A DNA stretch of 58,884 bases from Collinsella aerofaciens (GTDB lineage: Bacteria; Actinomycetota; Coriobacteriia; Coriobacteriales; Coriobacteriaceae): positions 1-58,884 of the forward strand of contig NZ_JADMOP010000016.1 in assembly GCF_015558785.1 (NCBI RefSeq), in the 5' to 3' direction. Positions within the stretch are counted from its first letter, which is position 1; each line of letters opens with the position of its first letter. Below are positions 50,853 through 58,884 of this stretch, in pieces. The notes under the pieces are model-generated. The model ran no database searches and had not been told where the DNA came from. It saw only the letters and a list, made by a program, of their open reading frames with translations. The translations under genes were made by a program, and so were the position numbers.

Positions 50853-51338
50853 TTAGTTGAGGGCGGCTTGGGCTAGGCGGGCTTCGGCGGCCTCCTCGGT
50901 GACGCCAAGGGCCACGGCGAACTCCTCGATGGAGCGGCGTTTGGCCTCCTTGAGTACGCGCATGTAGTAGGAGCTGGGTTTTTTATCAGCTTCCTCGGCC
51001 TGGCGAATGCGGTGCATCATGGTCTTTGCCACGCGGACCGTCTCGGGCGCGCCCAGCTTGAGCTGCTGCTTAAAGTGTGTCTCCTCAAGCGAGCTGTTGC
51101 GCTCGGTAAAGGTGTCGCACTCCAGCTCGTCATAGTGGCTCAGCAGGTGCTCGGCATCTTGCTGAGAGATGGCGGCGTGCAGACGGTCGGCCTGCGCCAC
51201 GGGGTACATGAGGATCGTCTGCGCATGTCCCTGCTTGGTCTCGAGCAGCAGCATGGGCTGCGGTGTGTCGTCCCTAAAACCGACGACGGTGCAGACTCCC
51301 TGGCCCGGATGAATGACGTGTTGACCGATTGAGAACAT
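50853..51338 (-). CDS. CarD-family transcription regulator
   Basis: A 161-residue protein. The N-terminal RNA-polymerase-interaction domain shows FSIGQHVIHPGQGVCTVVGF and QTILMYPVAQADRL; the C-terminal helical DNA-binding part is basic (MMHRIRQAEEADKKPSSYYMRVLKEAKRRSIEEFAVAL). CarD binds the polymerase beta subunit and stabilises open promoter complexes. Many Coriobacteriia carry several CarD-like proteins; whether this is the main one cannot be told. TTGGAGG precedes the ATG. An ATACG-n6-CGTAT sequence upstream (51354-51369) could be an operator, but is short. Confidence 0.9.
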   Translation of the reverse strand: MFSIGQHVIHPGQGVCTVVGFRDDTPQPMLLLETKQGHAQTILMYPVAQADRLHAAISQQDAEHLLSHYDELECDTFTERNSSLEETHFKQQLKLGAPETVRVAKTMMHRIRQAEEADKKPSSYYMRVLKEAKRRSIEEFAVALGVTEEAAEARLAQAALN

Positions 51339-51680
51339 GCTACCTCCAACTTATACGAATTTACGTATGTCTAGAATAACACGCTGACGTGCGCAAACCC
51401 GTACTTTATGCAGGAAAAGCACACAACTCTGATAGGTAAGAGTATTCGATAACAGACGCAGCTCATTCACACCTTTATGCATTTTCAACGCCTGCATAAT
51501 CTGCAGGCAGACCGGCATCTTTGAGTGACTCCATACAAGCTGTAGTCATTTTTGTGCATATGCAATATCTATTAGCTTTACCCTGCGACAGTGCCCGTCG
51601 CTTGTGATAGAGTGCTACAAACTCTGGCTTTTGCCCTACGAGTGACCAAGAGCTCGGGGGCTTTAACACAAGGAGGATCT
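51339..51680. other. Divergent promoter region between carD and argS
   Basis: AT-richer than its surroundings and without a gene. It holds the weak ATACG/CGTAT palindrome near carD, the perfect palindrome tgcatatgca near 51554-51567, and several poor -10-like hexamers. I cannot pick one argS promoter with confidence, and no T-box is recognisable. Confidence 0.5.
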
Positions 51681-53534
51681 ATGCCCGAGAAGATTGAAGA
51701 GCTGGTACGCGCTGCGCTTGCTGCGGCCCAGGAGGCCGGCGACCTTTCCGCATTTGAACTTGACGATTGCGCTATCGAGCGACCGGCTGACACTTCTCAT
51801 GGCGAGTGGACCTCTACCATGGCCCTGAAGTCCGCCAAGCTGGCCCACTGCGCCCCGCGCAAGATCGCCGAGGCCATCGTTGCCCATATGCCCGAGGACC
51901 CCGCGATCGAGAAGGTCGAGATCGCAGGCCCCGGCTTCATCAACTTCTACCTCTCCGTTGCCGTCAAGAATGCCATCTTTGGCGAGGCTCGCGAGAAGGG
52001 TATGGACTTCGCTAAGTCCAACGTCGGTGGTGGCCTGAAGACCCAGGTCGAGTTCGTTTCCGCCAACCCCGTCGGCCCCATGCACATCGGCCACGGCCGC
52101 TGGGCCGCGCTGGGCGACTCGCTCTGCCGCGTTATGGATCACGCCGGTTACGACATCCAGCGTGAGTTCTACATCAACGACCACGGCTCTCAGATGAACA
52201 CCTTCGGCAACTCCATCAGCACGCGCTATATGCAGCTTGCCGACATCATCGCCAAGCAGGGCGTGGATATCGACGAGGCTCACAAGCTGCTGATCGCCGA
52301 CCGCGACGCCTTTGTTGCCGACGAGAACGACGAGCATCCCGAGACCCATCCGTATCAGGACAACTTTGCCGAGACCCTGGGCAAGGACTCCTACGGCGGC
52401 GACTACATCATCGACGAGGCCGCCGAGTTCTGGCGCACCGACGGCGATAAGTGGGTCAACGCCGATCCGCAGGAGCGCATGGAGAGCTTCCGCGAGCGCG
52501 GCTATGTAAAGATGGTCGACAACATGCGCGACCTTTGCCATGCCGTTAACTGCGACTTCGATCGTTGGTTCTCCGAGCGCTCGCTGTATGTGAAGGACAC
52601 CGAGGGCGAGACCGCCGGCACCTCCGCCGTCGACCGCGCTTTTGAGAAGCTCGACAAGATGGGCTATCTCTACACCAAGGACGGCGCCCTGTGGTTCCGC
52701 TCCACCGACCTGGGCGATGACAAGGACCGCGTTCTGATCAAGTCCGACGGCGAGTACACCTACTTCGCCTCCGACGTTGCCTATCACTGGGATAAGTTCC
52801 AGCGCGTCGACCACGTCATCGACATCTGGGGCGCCGACCACCACGGCTACATCGAGCGCGTCCGCTGCGTCTGCGATGCCTTGGGTTACCCCGGCAAGTT
52901 TGAGGTTCTGCTGGGCCAGCTCGTCAACCTGCTGCGCAACGGCAAGCCCGTCCGTATGTCCAAGCGTAAGGGCACCATGGTGACCCTGCAGGAGCTCGTC
53001 GACGAGGTCGGCTCCGACGCTGCCCGTTACACCCTCATCTCCAAGAGCTCCAACCAGATGGTCGACTTCGATATTGAGGCCGTCAAGAAGCGCGACAACT
53101 CCAACCCGGTGTACTACGTGCAGTACGCTCACGCCCGCGTGTGCTCCATCCTGCGCCGTGCCGCTGACGTTACGCCCGAGCAGGCTGACGAGATGGGCAT
53201 GAAGGCCGTCGCCGCCAAGGCCATCGGTGAGAACGTCGATTACTCGCTGCTGACCGACCCGACCGAGCTCGCCCTTTCGCGCAAGCTCAACGAGCTCACC
53301 GACCTCATCGCCAGCTGCGCTCGCGACCGCGCCCCGTTCCGTCTGACGCACTTTGCTGAGGAACTCGCCGGCGACTTCCACAGCTTCTACGCTGCCTGTC
53401 AGGTGCTGCCGAGCGAGGGCCGTCCCGTCGACCCCGAGCTTTCGCGTGCCCGTCTGGCCGCTTGCGATGCCGTCCGTGTGACGCTCGCCCTGGTGCTCAC
53501 CCTCGTTGGCGTTTCCGCGCCCGAGCAGATGTAA
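51681..53534 (+). CDS. argS: Arginyl-tRNA synthetase
   Basis: A 617-residue class I synthetase. The N-terminal additional domain starts MPEKIEELVRAALAAAQ. VEFVSANPVGPMHIGHGRWAALGDSLCRVM contains the HIGH motif; RVDHVIDIWGADHHGYIERV, and RMSKRKGTMVTLQELVDEVGSDAARY gives the KMSKS equivalent in intact form. The anticodon-binding helical bundle with terminal motif (SAPEQM) closes the protein. AAGGAGG precedes the ATG at 51681. Confidence 0.97.
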   Translation: MPEKIEELVRAALAAAQEAGDLSAFELDDCAIERPADTSHGEWTSTMALKSAKLAHCAPRKIAEAIVAHMPEDPAIEKVEIAGPGFINFYLSVAVKNAIFGEAREKGMDFAKSNVGGGLKTQVEFVSANPVGPMHIGHGRWAALGDSLCRVMDHAGYDIQREFYINDHGSQMNTFGNSISTRYMQLADIIAKQGVDIDEAHKLLIADRDAFVADENDEHPETHPYQDNFAETLGKDSYGGDYIIDEAAEFWRTDGDKWVNADPQERMESFRERGYVKMVDNMRDLCHAVNCDFDRWFSERSLYVKDTEGETAGTSAVDRAFEKLDKMGYLYTKDGALWFRSTDLGDDKDRVLIKSDGEYTYFASDVAYHWDKFQRVDHVIDIWGADHHGYIERVRCVCDALGYPGKFEVLLGQLVNLLRNGKPVRMSKRKGTMVTLQELVDEVGSDAARYTLISKSSNQMVDFDIEAVKKRDNSNPVYYVQYAHARVCSILRRAADVTPEQADEMGMKAVAAKAIGENVDYSLLTDPTELALSRKLNELTDLIASCARDRAPFRLTHFAEELAGDFHSFYAACQVLPSEGRPVDPELSRARLAACDAVRVTLALVLTLVGVSAPEQM

Positions 53535-53581
53535 GCTACGGGTCATTTGACCGTACAGACTTGGTTTAACTAAGCCTTGAA

Positions 53582-53613
53582 AGCCCGATCTCACACGGAG
53601 GTCGGGCTTTTTT
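53582..53613 (+). terminator. Terminator after argS
   Basis: Stem agcccga (53582-53588) with tcgggct (53602-53608), then T6. The other bases of 53535-54063 hold a repeat element, a type B fragment and the rho promoter and leader. Confidence 0.88.
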
Positions 53614-53657
53614 GCAAACGCCGACGTATTGACGAATTTGGAACTGCTGGAAATACG

Positions 53658-53807
53658 AAACTATGCCGGTTTACTACGATGAATTGAGATATTCCAACCA
53701 CGCCGGCTTTTAGCTAAAAAGTGCAAGGCATCTACCTGCGGTTTTAGTTCAACAAGTTTCGGAGTGGTCGCGGTTGAGCGATTCATCGTAGTAAACCGCC
53801 ATAGTTT
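53658..53807. repeat. Intergenic element with 27-bp inverted ends (element 2)
   Basis: Ends 53658-53684 and 53781-53807 are complementary at 26 of 27 positions (aaactatg, ggtttactacgatgaat). The interior contains acctgcggtttta (53734-53746), the exact reverse complement of the core of the element at 32634, plus related flanks (caagg, ccaaccacgcc). The end sequences of the two elements differ. Confidence 0.75.
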
Positions 53808-53844
53808 TGGCGGAGGCAGTCAGATTTGTGGGCGGTAAACCAAA

Positions 53845-53888
53845 GAGTGTCCCTTTTGAATAGTCGTTTAAGAACGTCCCCAATGACT
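53845..53888. repeat. Type B repeat fragment, copy 6
   Basis: gagtgtcccttttgaatagt, then cgtttaagaacgtccccaat, then gacta. It matches the right-hand modules of the clusters at 6958 and 34519 without the central palindrome. Confidence 0.75.
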
Positions 53889-53891
53889 AAG

Positions 53892-54063
53892 TTGCAGGTG
53901 GCGGCGGTTGTGTTACACTAACGCTGCGTATATGACGCAAATATCTCGATACAGATCAATGATGTCCGTCGGTATTTGACGGAGCTAGACTGTTTAGCCG
54001 CCCTGAAGGTTTATGCAGGGAGCATGTGATCACAGGGCTTGAAAAGAAAGTTGAGCAAACACT
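53892..54063 (+). promoter_or_regulatory. rho promoter and long leader
   Basis: TTGCAG (53892-53897), 16-nt spacer, TACACT (53914-53919). The resulting leader is about 137 nt and holds two small hairpins: ccgtc-n7-gacgg and ccctg-n10-caggg. Long leaders allow Rho to repress its own mRNA in other bacteria; the same is plausible here. Confidence 0.6.
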
Positions 54064-56601
54064 GTGTCTGATCAACAGCAAGAAAACGAAATAACGACGA
54101 CGCAAGCCGCTCCCGCTGCACCGGTTGCGTCGGACCAGGTCGCGGCGCCCGCGCAAACCTCGGCTCCTGAGACGCCTAAGGCTGCAACGGCTGAGAAGGC
54201 CGTGCCTGCAACTGGTGAGGAGGCTGCTCCGGCAAAGCCCAAGCGCACGCGCCGCGCGGCCAAGCCTGCCGCTGACGGCGAGGAGGTCACCAAGCCCAAG
54301 CGCCGTACCGCGCGCACGACGCGCGCCAAGCGCACCGTTGCAGCTGACTCCTCGGCGCCGATTTCCGATGAGGTCGCGCAGGCACGTGCGTTGGCGCAGA
54401 TTAGCGAGGCTCAGGTGGTGCGCGCCCGCCGTCGTGCTGCCGAGCGCGAGGCCGCGGCTCTGACCGAGCTTGCAGCTCCGTCTGTGCCCGAGACCCCTGC
54501 CGCCGACCAACCGACCGAGAAGCCGGCACCGCGCACACGCCGTCGCACGGCTGCTAAGGCCGAGCAGGTTGCTGAACAGGTAACCCCCGAGCTCACTGAG
54601 GCTTCGGTCCGTTCCGCGGCAGGGGAGGGCGCATCGCCTGCTGAGTCCGCTGCGCCTGTCGAGGCCAGCGAAGTTCCCGTTGTCGATCCGGCTTTGCGCC
54701 CGCACCGTCGCGGTCGCAAGCCCAAGGCCTTCGTCGAGGCAGAGAAGGCCGCAGCCGCAGCTGCAGCCGCTCGGGATGCTGCGGCGACCGCCGAGTCTGC
54801 AACCGCCGCCGACGCGCCCGTCCAGGATGCTACGACTTCCGAGGCTGCTCCCGCCGATGTCGAGCCCGCCGACGTCCGTCCCGGTCGCAGCCGTCGCACT
54901 GCTGCTAAGCGCACGTCCAAGGCCAAGGCTGCCAAGAAGGGTGCATCCGAGGATTCCGCCGAGACGACCGTCGATGCATCGACTGATGCCGCCGAGCCCC
55001 AGGACGTTGAACAGCCTGCGTCCGAGAAGCCCAAGCGCGGTCGCAAGAAGTCCGCTAAGGCCAAGGCGTCCGAGCAGCAGGCCGAGGCCGAGCTGCAGGG
55101 CGATTCCAAGGCCGAGGCCAGCGATGATACTGCGGCTAACGCCGATGCCGCCGCAACCGGTGGCGCCGCGCCCGCCGAGGCCGAAGACGGCGCTCGCCCC
55201 AACCGTCGCCAGCACAAGCGCAACGACGAGCGCAGCGAGCGCAAGGACGACCGCAACAACGACCGTCGCAACCGCCAGCGCGATCGCAAACAGCGCAACA
55301 AGGAGCGCAACGCCGCCCCCACCGAGCCCACGCTTTCGCGTGAGGAACTTGCGGCCATGAAGGTCGCCGAACTGCGCGAGAAGGCCAAGGAGTTCGAGAT
55401 TGAGACGACCGGCAAGAAGAAAGCCGAGCTCGTCGAGGAGATCTACGTCACCGCCGCGAAGGCCGAGGGCTTCCGCGACATCAAGGGCATCCTGCAGATT
55501 CGTCCGGACAGCTCCGGTATCATCCATGCCCACGGTTACATGAAGTCCAACGACGACGCCTTCGTCCCCGCCTACCTCATCCGCTCCGCGCGTCTGCGCA
55601 CGGGCGACGTCATCGAGGGCTCGCTTCGTCCTTCGCGCGGCGGCGACAAGCGCGCCGGCCTCGCCAAAATCACGACCGTCAACGGTCTAGACCCCGAGCA
55701 GATTCGCAACCGCCCCAAGTTTGGTGACCTCACCCCGGTCTATCCCAACGAGCCGCTGCGCATGGAGCACGGCAAAGACTCCATTACCGGTCGCGCCATC
55801 GACATCGTGTCGCCGATCGGCAAGGGTCAGCGTGGCCTGATCGTGTCCCCGCCCAAGGCCGGCAAGACCACGATCCTCAAGAAGATCTGCCAGTCTATCT
55901 CGATTAACAACCCCGAGGTGCACCTCATCTGCCTGCTCGTCGACGAGCGCCCCGAAGAGGTCACCGATATGCAGCGTTCCATCAAGGGTGAGGTTGTGGC
56001 GTCGACCTTCGATATGCCCGCCGACAACCACACTCGCGTGGCAGAGCTCGTCATCGAGCGCGCCAAGCGCATCGTGGAGCTGGGCGGCGATGTCGTGGTG
56101 GTGCTCGACTCCATTACGCGTCTTGCCCGCGCCTACAACTTGGCGGCGCCCGCCTCGGGCCGCATCCTTTCGGGCGGCGTCGATTCGGCGGCCCTGTATC
56201 CTCCCAAGCGCTTCCTGGGCGCAGCCCGTAATATCGAGAACGGTGGCTCGCTCACCATCCTGGCCTCTGCCCTCATCGACACCGGTTCTAAGATGGACGA
56301 GGTCATCTTCGAGGAGTTCAAGGGTACCGGCAACATGGAGCTTAAGCTCGACCGCGACCTGGCCGACCGCCGCATCTTCCCGGCTATCGACCCCGTTGCC
56401 TCCGGTACGCGCAACGAAGACCTGTTGGTCGACGAGCAGATGCGTCCGTTTGTCTTTGGTCTGCGTCGCATTCTTGCCGGCATGAACAACACCGAGCGCG
56501 CAGCCGCGTCGTTTATCAAGGGTCTTAAGGGCACCAACACCAACCAGGAGTTCCTGGTGCGTTCGGCCAAAAAGCACAGCGACTACGAGCAGACGTTCTA
56601 G
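54064..56601 (+). CDS. rho: Transcription termination factor Rho with long disordered N-terminus
   Basis: An 845-residue Rho, about twice the E. coli length (419). Residues ~1-420 are low-complexity, rich in Ala, Arg, Lys, Glu, Pro, with repeated KPKRTRR, RGRKPK and KRGRKKSAKAK blocks and an Arg/Asn/Asp-rich stretch (DDRNNDRRNRQRDRKQRNKE) just before the Rho_N domain (TLSREELAAMKVAELREKAKEFE). The primary RNA-binding domain follows (GILQIRPDSSGIIHAHGYMKSNDDAFV). ATPase motifs: Walker A SPPKAGKTT near residue 595, LLVDERPEEVTDMQRS, Walker B VVVVLDSITRLARAYN, and the R/Q-loop region GGVDSAALYPPKRFLGAARNIE. Starts with GTG; ribosome site weak. A terminator follows. Confidence 0.95.
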   Translation: MSDQQQENEITTTQAAPAAPVASDQVAAPAQTSAPETPKAATAEKAVPATGEEAAPAKPKRTRRAAKPAADGEEVTKPKRRTARTTRAKRTVAADSSAPISDEVAQARALAQISEAQVVRARRRAAEREAAALTELAAPSVPETPAADQPTEKPAPRTRRRTAAKAEQVAEQVTPELTEASVRSAAGEGASPAESAAPVEASEVPVVDPALRPHRRGRKPKAFVEAEKAAAAAAAARDAAATAESATAADAPVQDATTSEAAPADVEPADVRPGRSRRTAAKRTSKAKAAKKGASEDSAETTVDASTDAAEPQDVEQPASEKPKRGRKKSAKAKASEQQAEAELQGDSKAEASDDTAANADAAATGGAAPAEAEDGARPNRRQHKRNDERSERKDDRNNDRRNRQRDRKQRNKERNAAPTEPTLSREELAAMKVAELREKAKEFEIETTGKKKAELVEEIYVTAAKAEGFRDIKGILQIRPDSSGIIHAHGYMKSNDDAFVPAYLIRSARLRTGDVIEGSLRPSRGGDKRAGLAKITTVNGLDPEQIRNRPKFGDLTPVYPNEPLRMEHGKDSITGRAIDIVSPIGKGQRGLIVSPPKAGKTTILKKICQSISINNPEVHLICLLVDERPEEVTDMQRSIKGEVVASTFDMPADNHTRVAELVIERAKRIVELGGDVVVVLDSITRLARAYNLAAPASGRILSGGVDSAALYPPKRFLGAARNIENGGSLTILASALIDTGSKMDEVIFEEFKGTGNMELKLDRDLADRRIFPAIDPVASGTRNEDLLVDEQMRPFVFGLRRILAGMNNTERAAASFIKGLKGTNTNQEFLVRSAKKHSDYEQTF

Positions 56602-56639
56602 GTTGTCATCCACGCGCAGCGATAGTCATCAATGCGATA

Positions 56640-56672
56640 AAGGGTCGGGGCTTTGAGCCTCGGCCCTTTTCC
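56640..56672 (+). terminator. Terminator after rho
   Basis: Stem agggtcggggc (56641-56651) with gcctcggccct (56657-56667), one mismatch-level wobble, then TTTT. The remaining gap to 56914 has no gene that I can support; a promoter for the next genes must lie there but no hexamer pair stands out. Confidence 0.82.
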
Positions 56673-56914
56673 ATATCGCCGCTCCGCGCTTATTTTTGAC
56701 CATAAGACTGGCAAGCAGCAGGTTTCCCGTTTCAATCCGACATCGTCGCTTGCAATCGACAGGGCGGTTTCGCATAATAGCTTTTAAGCTTCGCGACGGA
56801 AAACGCAGATGAAACGAACCATATACCGTTGCTTTGGGGCATAGCCCCGCTTCATCTTCTCTCGCGCAGCCAACTGAATGATGCGATTTGGGTGCTGGAA
56901 GATGGGGAGAGCTC

Positions 56915-58315
56915 ATGGCTTCTTCTGATGCAACACAACGAGCAGTCCTTGCCGGACTTTCGTGCGGGATCGGCCTTGCCGCTCCCGTGGTTATGTATGC
57001 CGCGACGCTGCCGTTTTCGTCGGTGAACGAGACGGTCGTGGCGGGTGCGGTTCCCTTCGCCGTGGGCGCGGTGGCGGGCGTGGGTATCTATGCCGCCTCG
57101 CTGGGTATCTCCGAGTACCGTGCGCAGCGTGAAGAGCGTCTGTTCCAGCCCGATGCCATGGGCGGTGCCGCCAATCTCAATCAGCATCAAAGCGAGTTCA
57201 AGACCGCCTCGATTCCAGCTCAGCAGCAGGATGCGACTCCTTACGCTGCGGCTTCTGCTTCTCAGGCTCAGGCGGAGCAGTCTACCTCGGCATTCCTTTC
57301 CGGCCTGACTGGTGCGTTCCAGCGCCGTCATGCCGATGATGGTGTCCCTACCATCGCTCGAGCCGCAGATGCCATGGACGAGGCCGAGGCTTGGTCCATG
57401 ATCGACAGTATGCTCGACGACGATTCGCCGGTGAGCTGCGACCCTGCACACTCGCGCGACGTCTATCAAGTCGCCATCGACGAGCTCACCAACGGCGGGC
57501 AGACCGGCTCCTTCAATCGCGACGACGTCGCCGCCGCGGCACGCGCCGTGTCTGGTTCCCAGGCCGCCCCTGCGGGCAGCACGGCGGCTTTCGTGGCACT
57601 CGTTGCCAACGCGGCAGCCAATAACGCCTACAACGCTACCTCGGCGGACGCGAACGCTTCTGCCGACAATTCGTACGTTGATGAAGCCATGACTGCGGAC
57701 GAGGAGGCCGTTGCCGCCCGCCGTGCCGCCGAAAGCTCGCTTTGGGGCGCTCCTGCCCAGCAGCAGGCGGCTGAGGCTGCGCCGTACAATGCAAACCTCG
57801 CCAGCATGCCTATCATCTCCGGTGCCGTGGACATCGATCTCGATGACCTCGATGAGCCTGCAGCCATCACCGCATCGATTGATGCCCAAGATCGCATCGA
57901 CACCGGCGACCTTCCGGACGCCTCGCTCGAGGTTGATGTTCCCATGGCCGATTACTCGGGCCACGAGGACATGTGGGCCGCCGCCACCGCGATTCTGGAT
58001 GAGATTGACGAGCCTGCTACTGTTGCAGTCCCCACTCCCGTCGCTGCCCCTCAGCCTGCTGCCCCCGCCTATGTCGGCCGTCACAGCGCTGTGTTCCCCG
58101 AGGATACCGCCCGTATCTCGCGCGAGAGCATCGAGCGAGCCGAGGCTATTGCCGCCGGCATTATGGAAAATCGTCGTCACGAGCGCGTCAATCAGATCCT
58201 CGAGGAAGAGATCGAGCGCCTGCAGTCCTCTACCGCCAAGCGTACGGGTCGTGCCTATCTGAGCGTAATCGAGGGCGGTACCGCCAGCTTCGCGCCGCTC
58301 CGCGCGGAGGCATAA
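56915..58315 (+). CDS. Unrecognised membrane-anchored acidic protein
   Basis: A 466-residue protein without a family I know. Residues ~10-70 hold two membrane segments (VLAGLSCGIGLAAPVVMYAATLPF and VVAGAVPFAVGAVAGVGIYAASLGI). The remainder is soluble, Ala/Asp/Glu/Ser-rich and probably mostly disordered, with a few motifs: MDEAEAWSMIDSMLDDDSPVS, VDIDLDDLDEP, and a more conserved-looking C-terminus YVGRHSAVFPEDTARISRESIERAEAIAAGIMENRRHERVNQILEEEIERLQS, a likely helix. GGGGAG precedes the ATG at 56915. It probably shares a transcript with the VanZ gene that begins 7 nt after it. Confidence 0.7.
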   Translation: MASSDATQRAVLAGLSCGIGLAAPVVMYAATLPFSSVNETVVAGAVPFAVGAVAGVGIYAASLGISEYRAQREERLFQPDAMGGAANLNQHQSEFKTASIPAQQQDATPYAAASASQAQAEQSTSAFLSGLTGAFQRRHADDGVPTIARAADAMDEAEAWSMIDSMLDDDSPVSCDPAHSRDVYQVAIDELTNGGQTGSFNRDDVAAAARAVSGSQAAPAGSTAAFVALVANAAANNAYNATSADANASADNSYVDEAMTADEEAVAARRAAESSLWGAPAQQQAAEAAPYNANLASMPIISGAVDIDLDDLDEPAAITASIDAQDRIDTGDLPDASLEVDVPMADYSGHEDMWAAATAILDEIDEPATVAVPTPVAAPQPAAPAYVGRHSAVFPEDTARISRESIERAEAIAAGIMENRRHERVNQILEEEIERLQSSTAKRTGRAYLSVIEGGTASFAPLRAEA

Positions 58316-58322
58316 CTTCTGC

Positions 58323-58772
58323 ATGGTTAAGATCAATCGAAAATGGGCGGTTGTAACCTGCCTGATGGCGCTCTTGATCTGGGGCAATTCGCTGGTTCCC
58401 GGCTCGGGGTCGGGCTCGCTGAGCCTAACGGTCATGGAAACTATCCGCGGTTTCCTGCACGGCGTGGGACTTCCATATGAATGGGTGACCAACTTTGTTG
58501 TTCGCAAGTGTGCACATTTTACCGAGTATATGGTGCTTGGCATTCTGGCAACGCACGCCTTTGATTTTGAGGGCCGGCGCACCTTTGACGTGCTGCTGCC
58601 CACGGCGGTGTTCCTGCTGCTGATTCCCTCCATCGACGAGACGATTCAGCTCTTTGTGCCGGGACGCGCCGGCATGATCACCGATGTGATGATCGACTGC
58701 TGTGGAGCGGTAACGGGCGTTGTGCTCCGATATCTCTTACGGTCGCTGATGTACGCCAAAAAAGCCGCCTAG
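58323..58772 (+). CDS. VanZ-like membrane protein
   Basis: A 149-residue protein with three or four membrane segments: WAVVTCLMALLIWGNSLVP, VVRKCAHFTEYMVLGILATHAF (the RKxAHFxEY signature of the VanZ family), VLLPTAVFLLLIPSIDETIQLFVPGRAGMITDVMIDCCGAVTGVV (SIDETxQxFVPGRxGxxxDVxID, also a VanZ signature). VanZ confers teicoplanin tolerance in enterococci; most family members have unknown roles in the envelope. The start is 7 nt after the previous stop, so coupled. The stop codon lies inside the stem of the terminator. Confidence 0.88.
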   Translation: MVKINRKWAVVTCLMALLIWGNSLVPGSGSGSLSLTVMETIRGFLHGVGLPYEWVTNFVVRKCAHFTEYMVLGILATHAFDFEGRRTFDVLLPTAVFLLLIPSIDETIQLFVPGRAGMITDVMIDCCGAVTGVVLRYLLRSLMYAKKAA

Positions 58773-58805
58773 GACGTATTGTTTGGTCCTAGGCGGCCTT
58801 TTTTA
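58765..58805 (+). terminator. Terminator overlapping the VanZ gene end
   Basis: Perfect 12-bp stem gccgcctaggac (58765-58776) with gtcctaggcggc (58787-58798), then cTTTTTT. The stop codon TAG at 58770-58772 is in the left arm. The final 79 bases of the window hold nothing I can identify. Confidence 0.9.
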
Positions 58806-58884
58806 TTGGCTCTGTTAGACCAAAATTGACATATAGCTTTTTTCCGATTTAGGACGATAATGCCCGGGAGCAATTTGAATTTGC

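Noticed and set aside
51354-51369. CarD autoregulatory operator
   Set aside because: The ATACG/CGTAT arms are only 5 bp and are not repeated; it is mentioned in the carD entry but not claimed as a site.

Overview
This 58.9 kb window is a stretch of chromosome from a GC-rich, Gram-positive gut actinobacterium. The best fit is Collinsella or a close relative (Coriobacteriia). That call is inference. It rests on the strong preference for G or C in third codon positions, the gene families present (ATP-type PEP carboxykinase, CarD, a long Rho with an Ala/Arg/Lys-rich N-terminus, ArsP_2-type permease, DegV pairs), and the many small intergenic hairpin repeats. No rRNA, CRISPR array or complete prophage is visible.

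Layout. 1-783: a truncated IS110-type transposase and a repeat cluster. 784-6884: tgt, a LOG-family protein, a RelB/YafQ-type toxin-antitoxin pair, a DegV protein, a HAD phosphatase and an M20 dipeptidase. 7294-10954: the pstSCAB phosphate importer, without phoU. 11118-14352: an Uup-like ABC-F ATPase, a Cof-type HAD phosphatase and a DtxR-family regulator. 14636-17336: a reverse-strand zinc/cadmium resistance set (ArsR repressor, free-standing HMA protein, P1B-ATPase) with three matching operators. 17400-19300: an AT-richer island holding one predicted nuclease-fold gene. 19300-27065: a DEDDh exonuclease, an ArsP_2 permease, YaiI, an HdeD-like protein, a nitroreductase, two histidine phosphatases, a DUF1015-like protein and an M20 deacylase. 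27243-29600: serC-serA. 29827-34416: a K+/H+-type antiporter, a metallophosphatase and a flippase. 34796-39401: pckA, a B3/B4-domain protein, MarR, a second DegV and an MGMT-like protein. 39738-42146: trpS and a WecA/TagO-like transferase. 42352-42522: a reverse-strand structured RNA candidate that looks like 6S RNA. 42673-50744: a radical SAM protein, tRNA-Ala(CGC), a tail-anchored coiled-coil protein, nicotinate phosphoribosyltransferase, proB, an S33 peptidase, proA and an HD hydrolase. 50853-58772: carD, argS, rho, an unrecognised membrane protein and a VanZ-like protein.

How genes work together. pstSCAB is a translationally coupled transporter operon. serC and serA carry out two steps of serine synthesis. 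proB and proA catalyse the first two steps of proline synthesis and flank a predicted proline iminopeptidase on the opposite strand. The ArsR repressor, HMA protein and ATPase form a metal-responsive efflux unit.

The least explained material is intergenic. Several families of small palindromes share a GGGAC-containing loop or core. Two longer elements (32634-32756 and 53658-53807) share a 13-nt core on opposite strands but have different, internally complementary arms. Other leads are the 6S-like RNA, a nested inverted repeat at 14494-14618, a diverged inverted repeat at 17495-17748 beside the nuclease gene, and several perfect palindromes at promoters.
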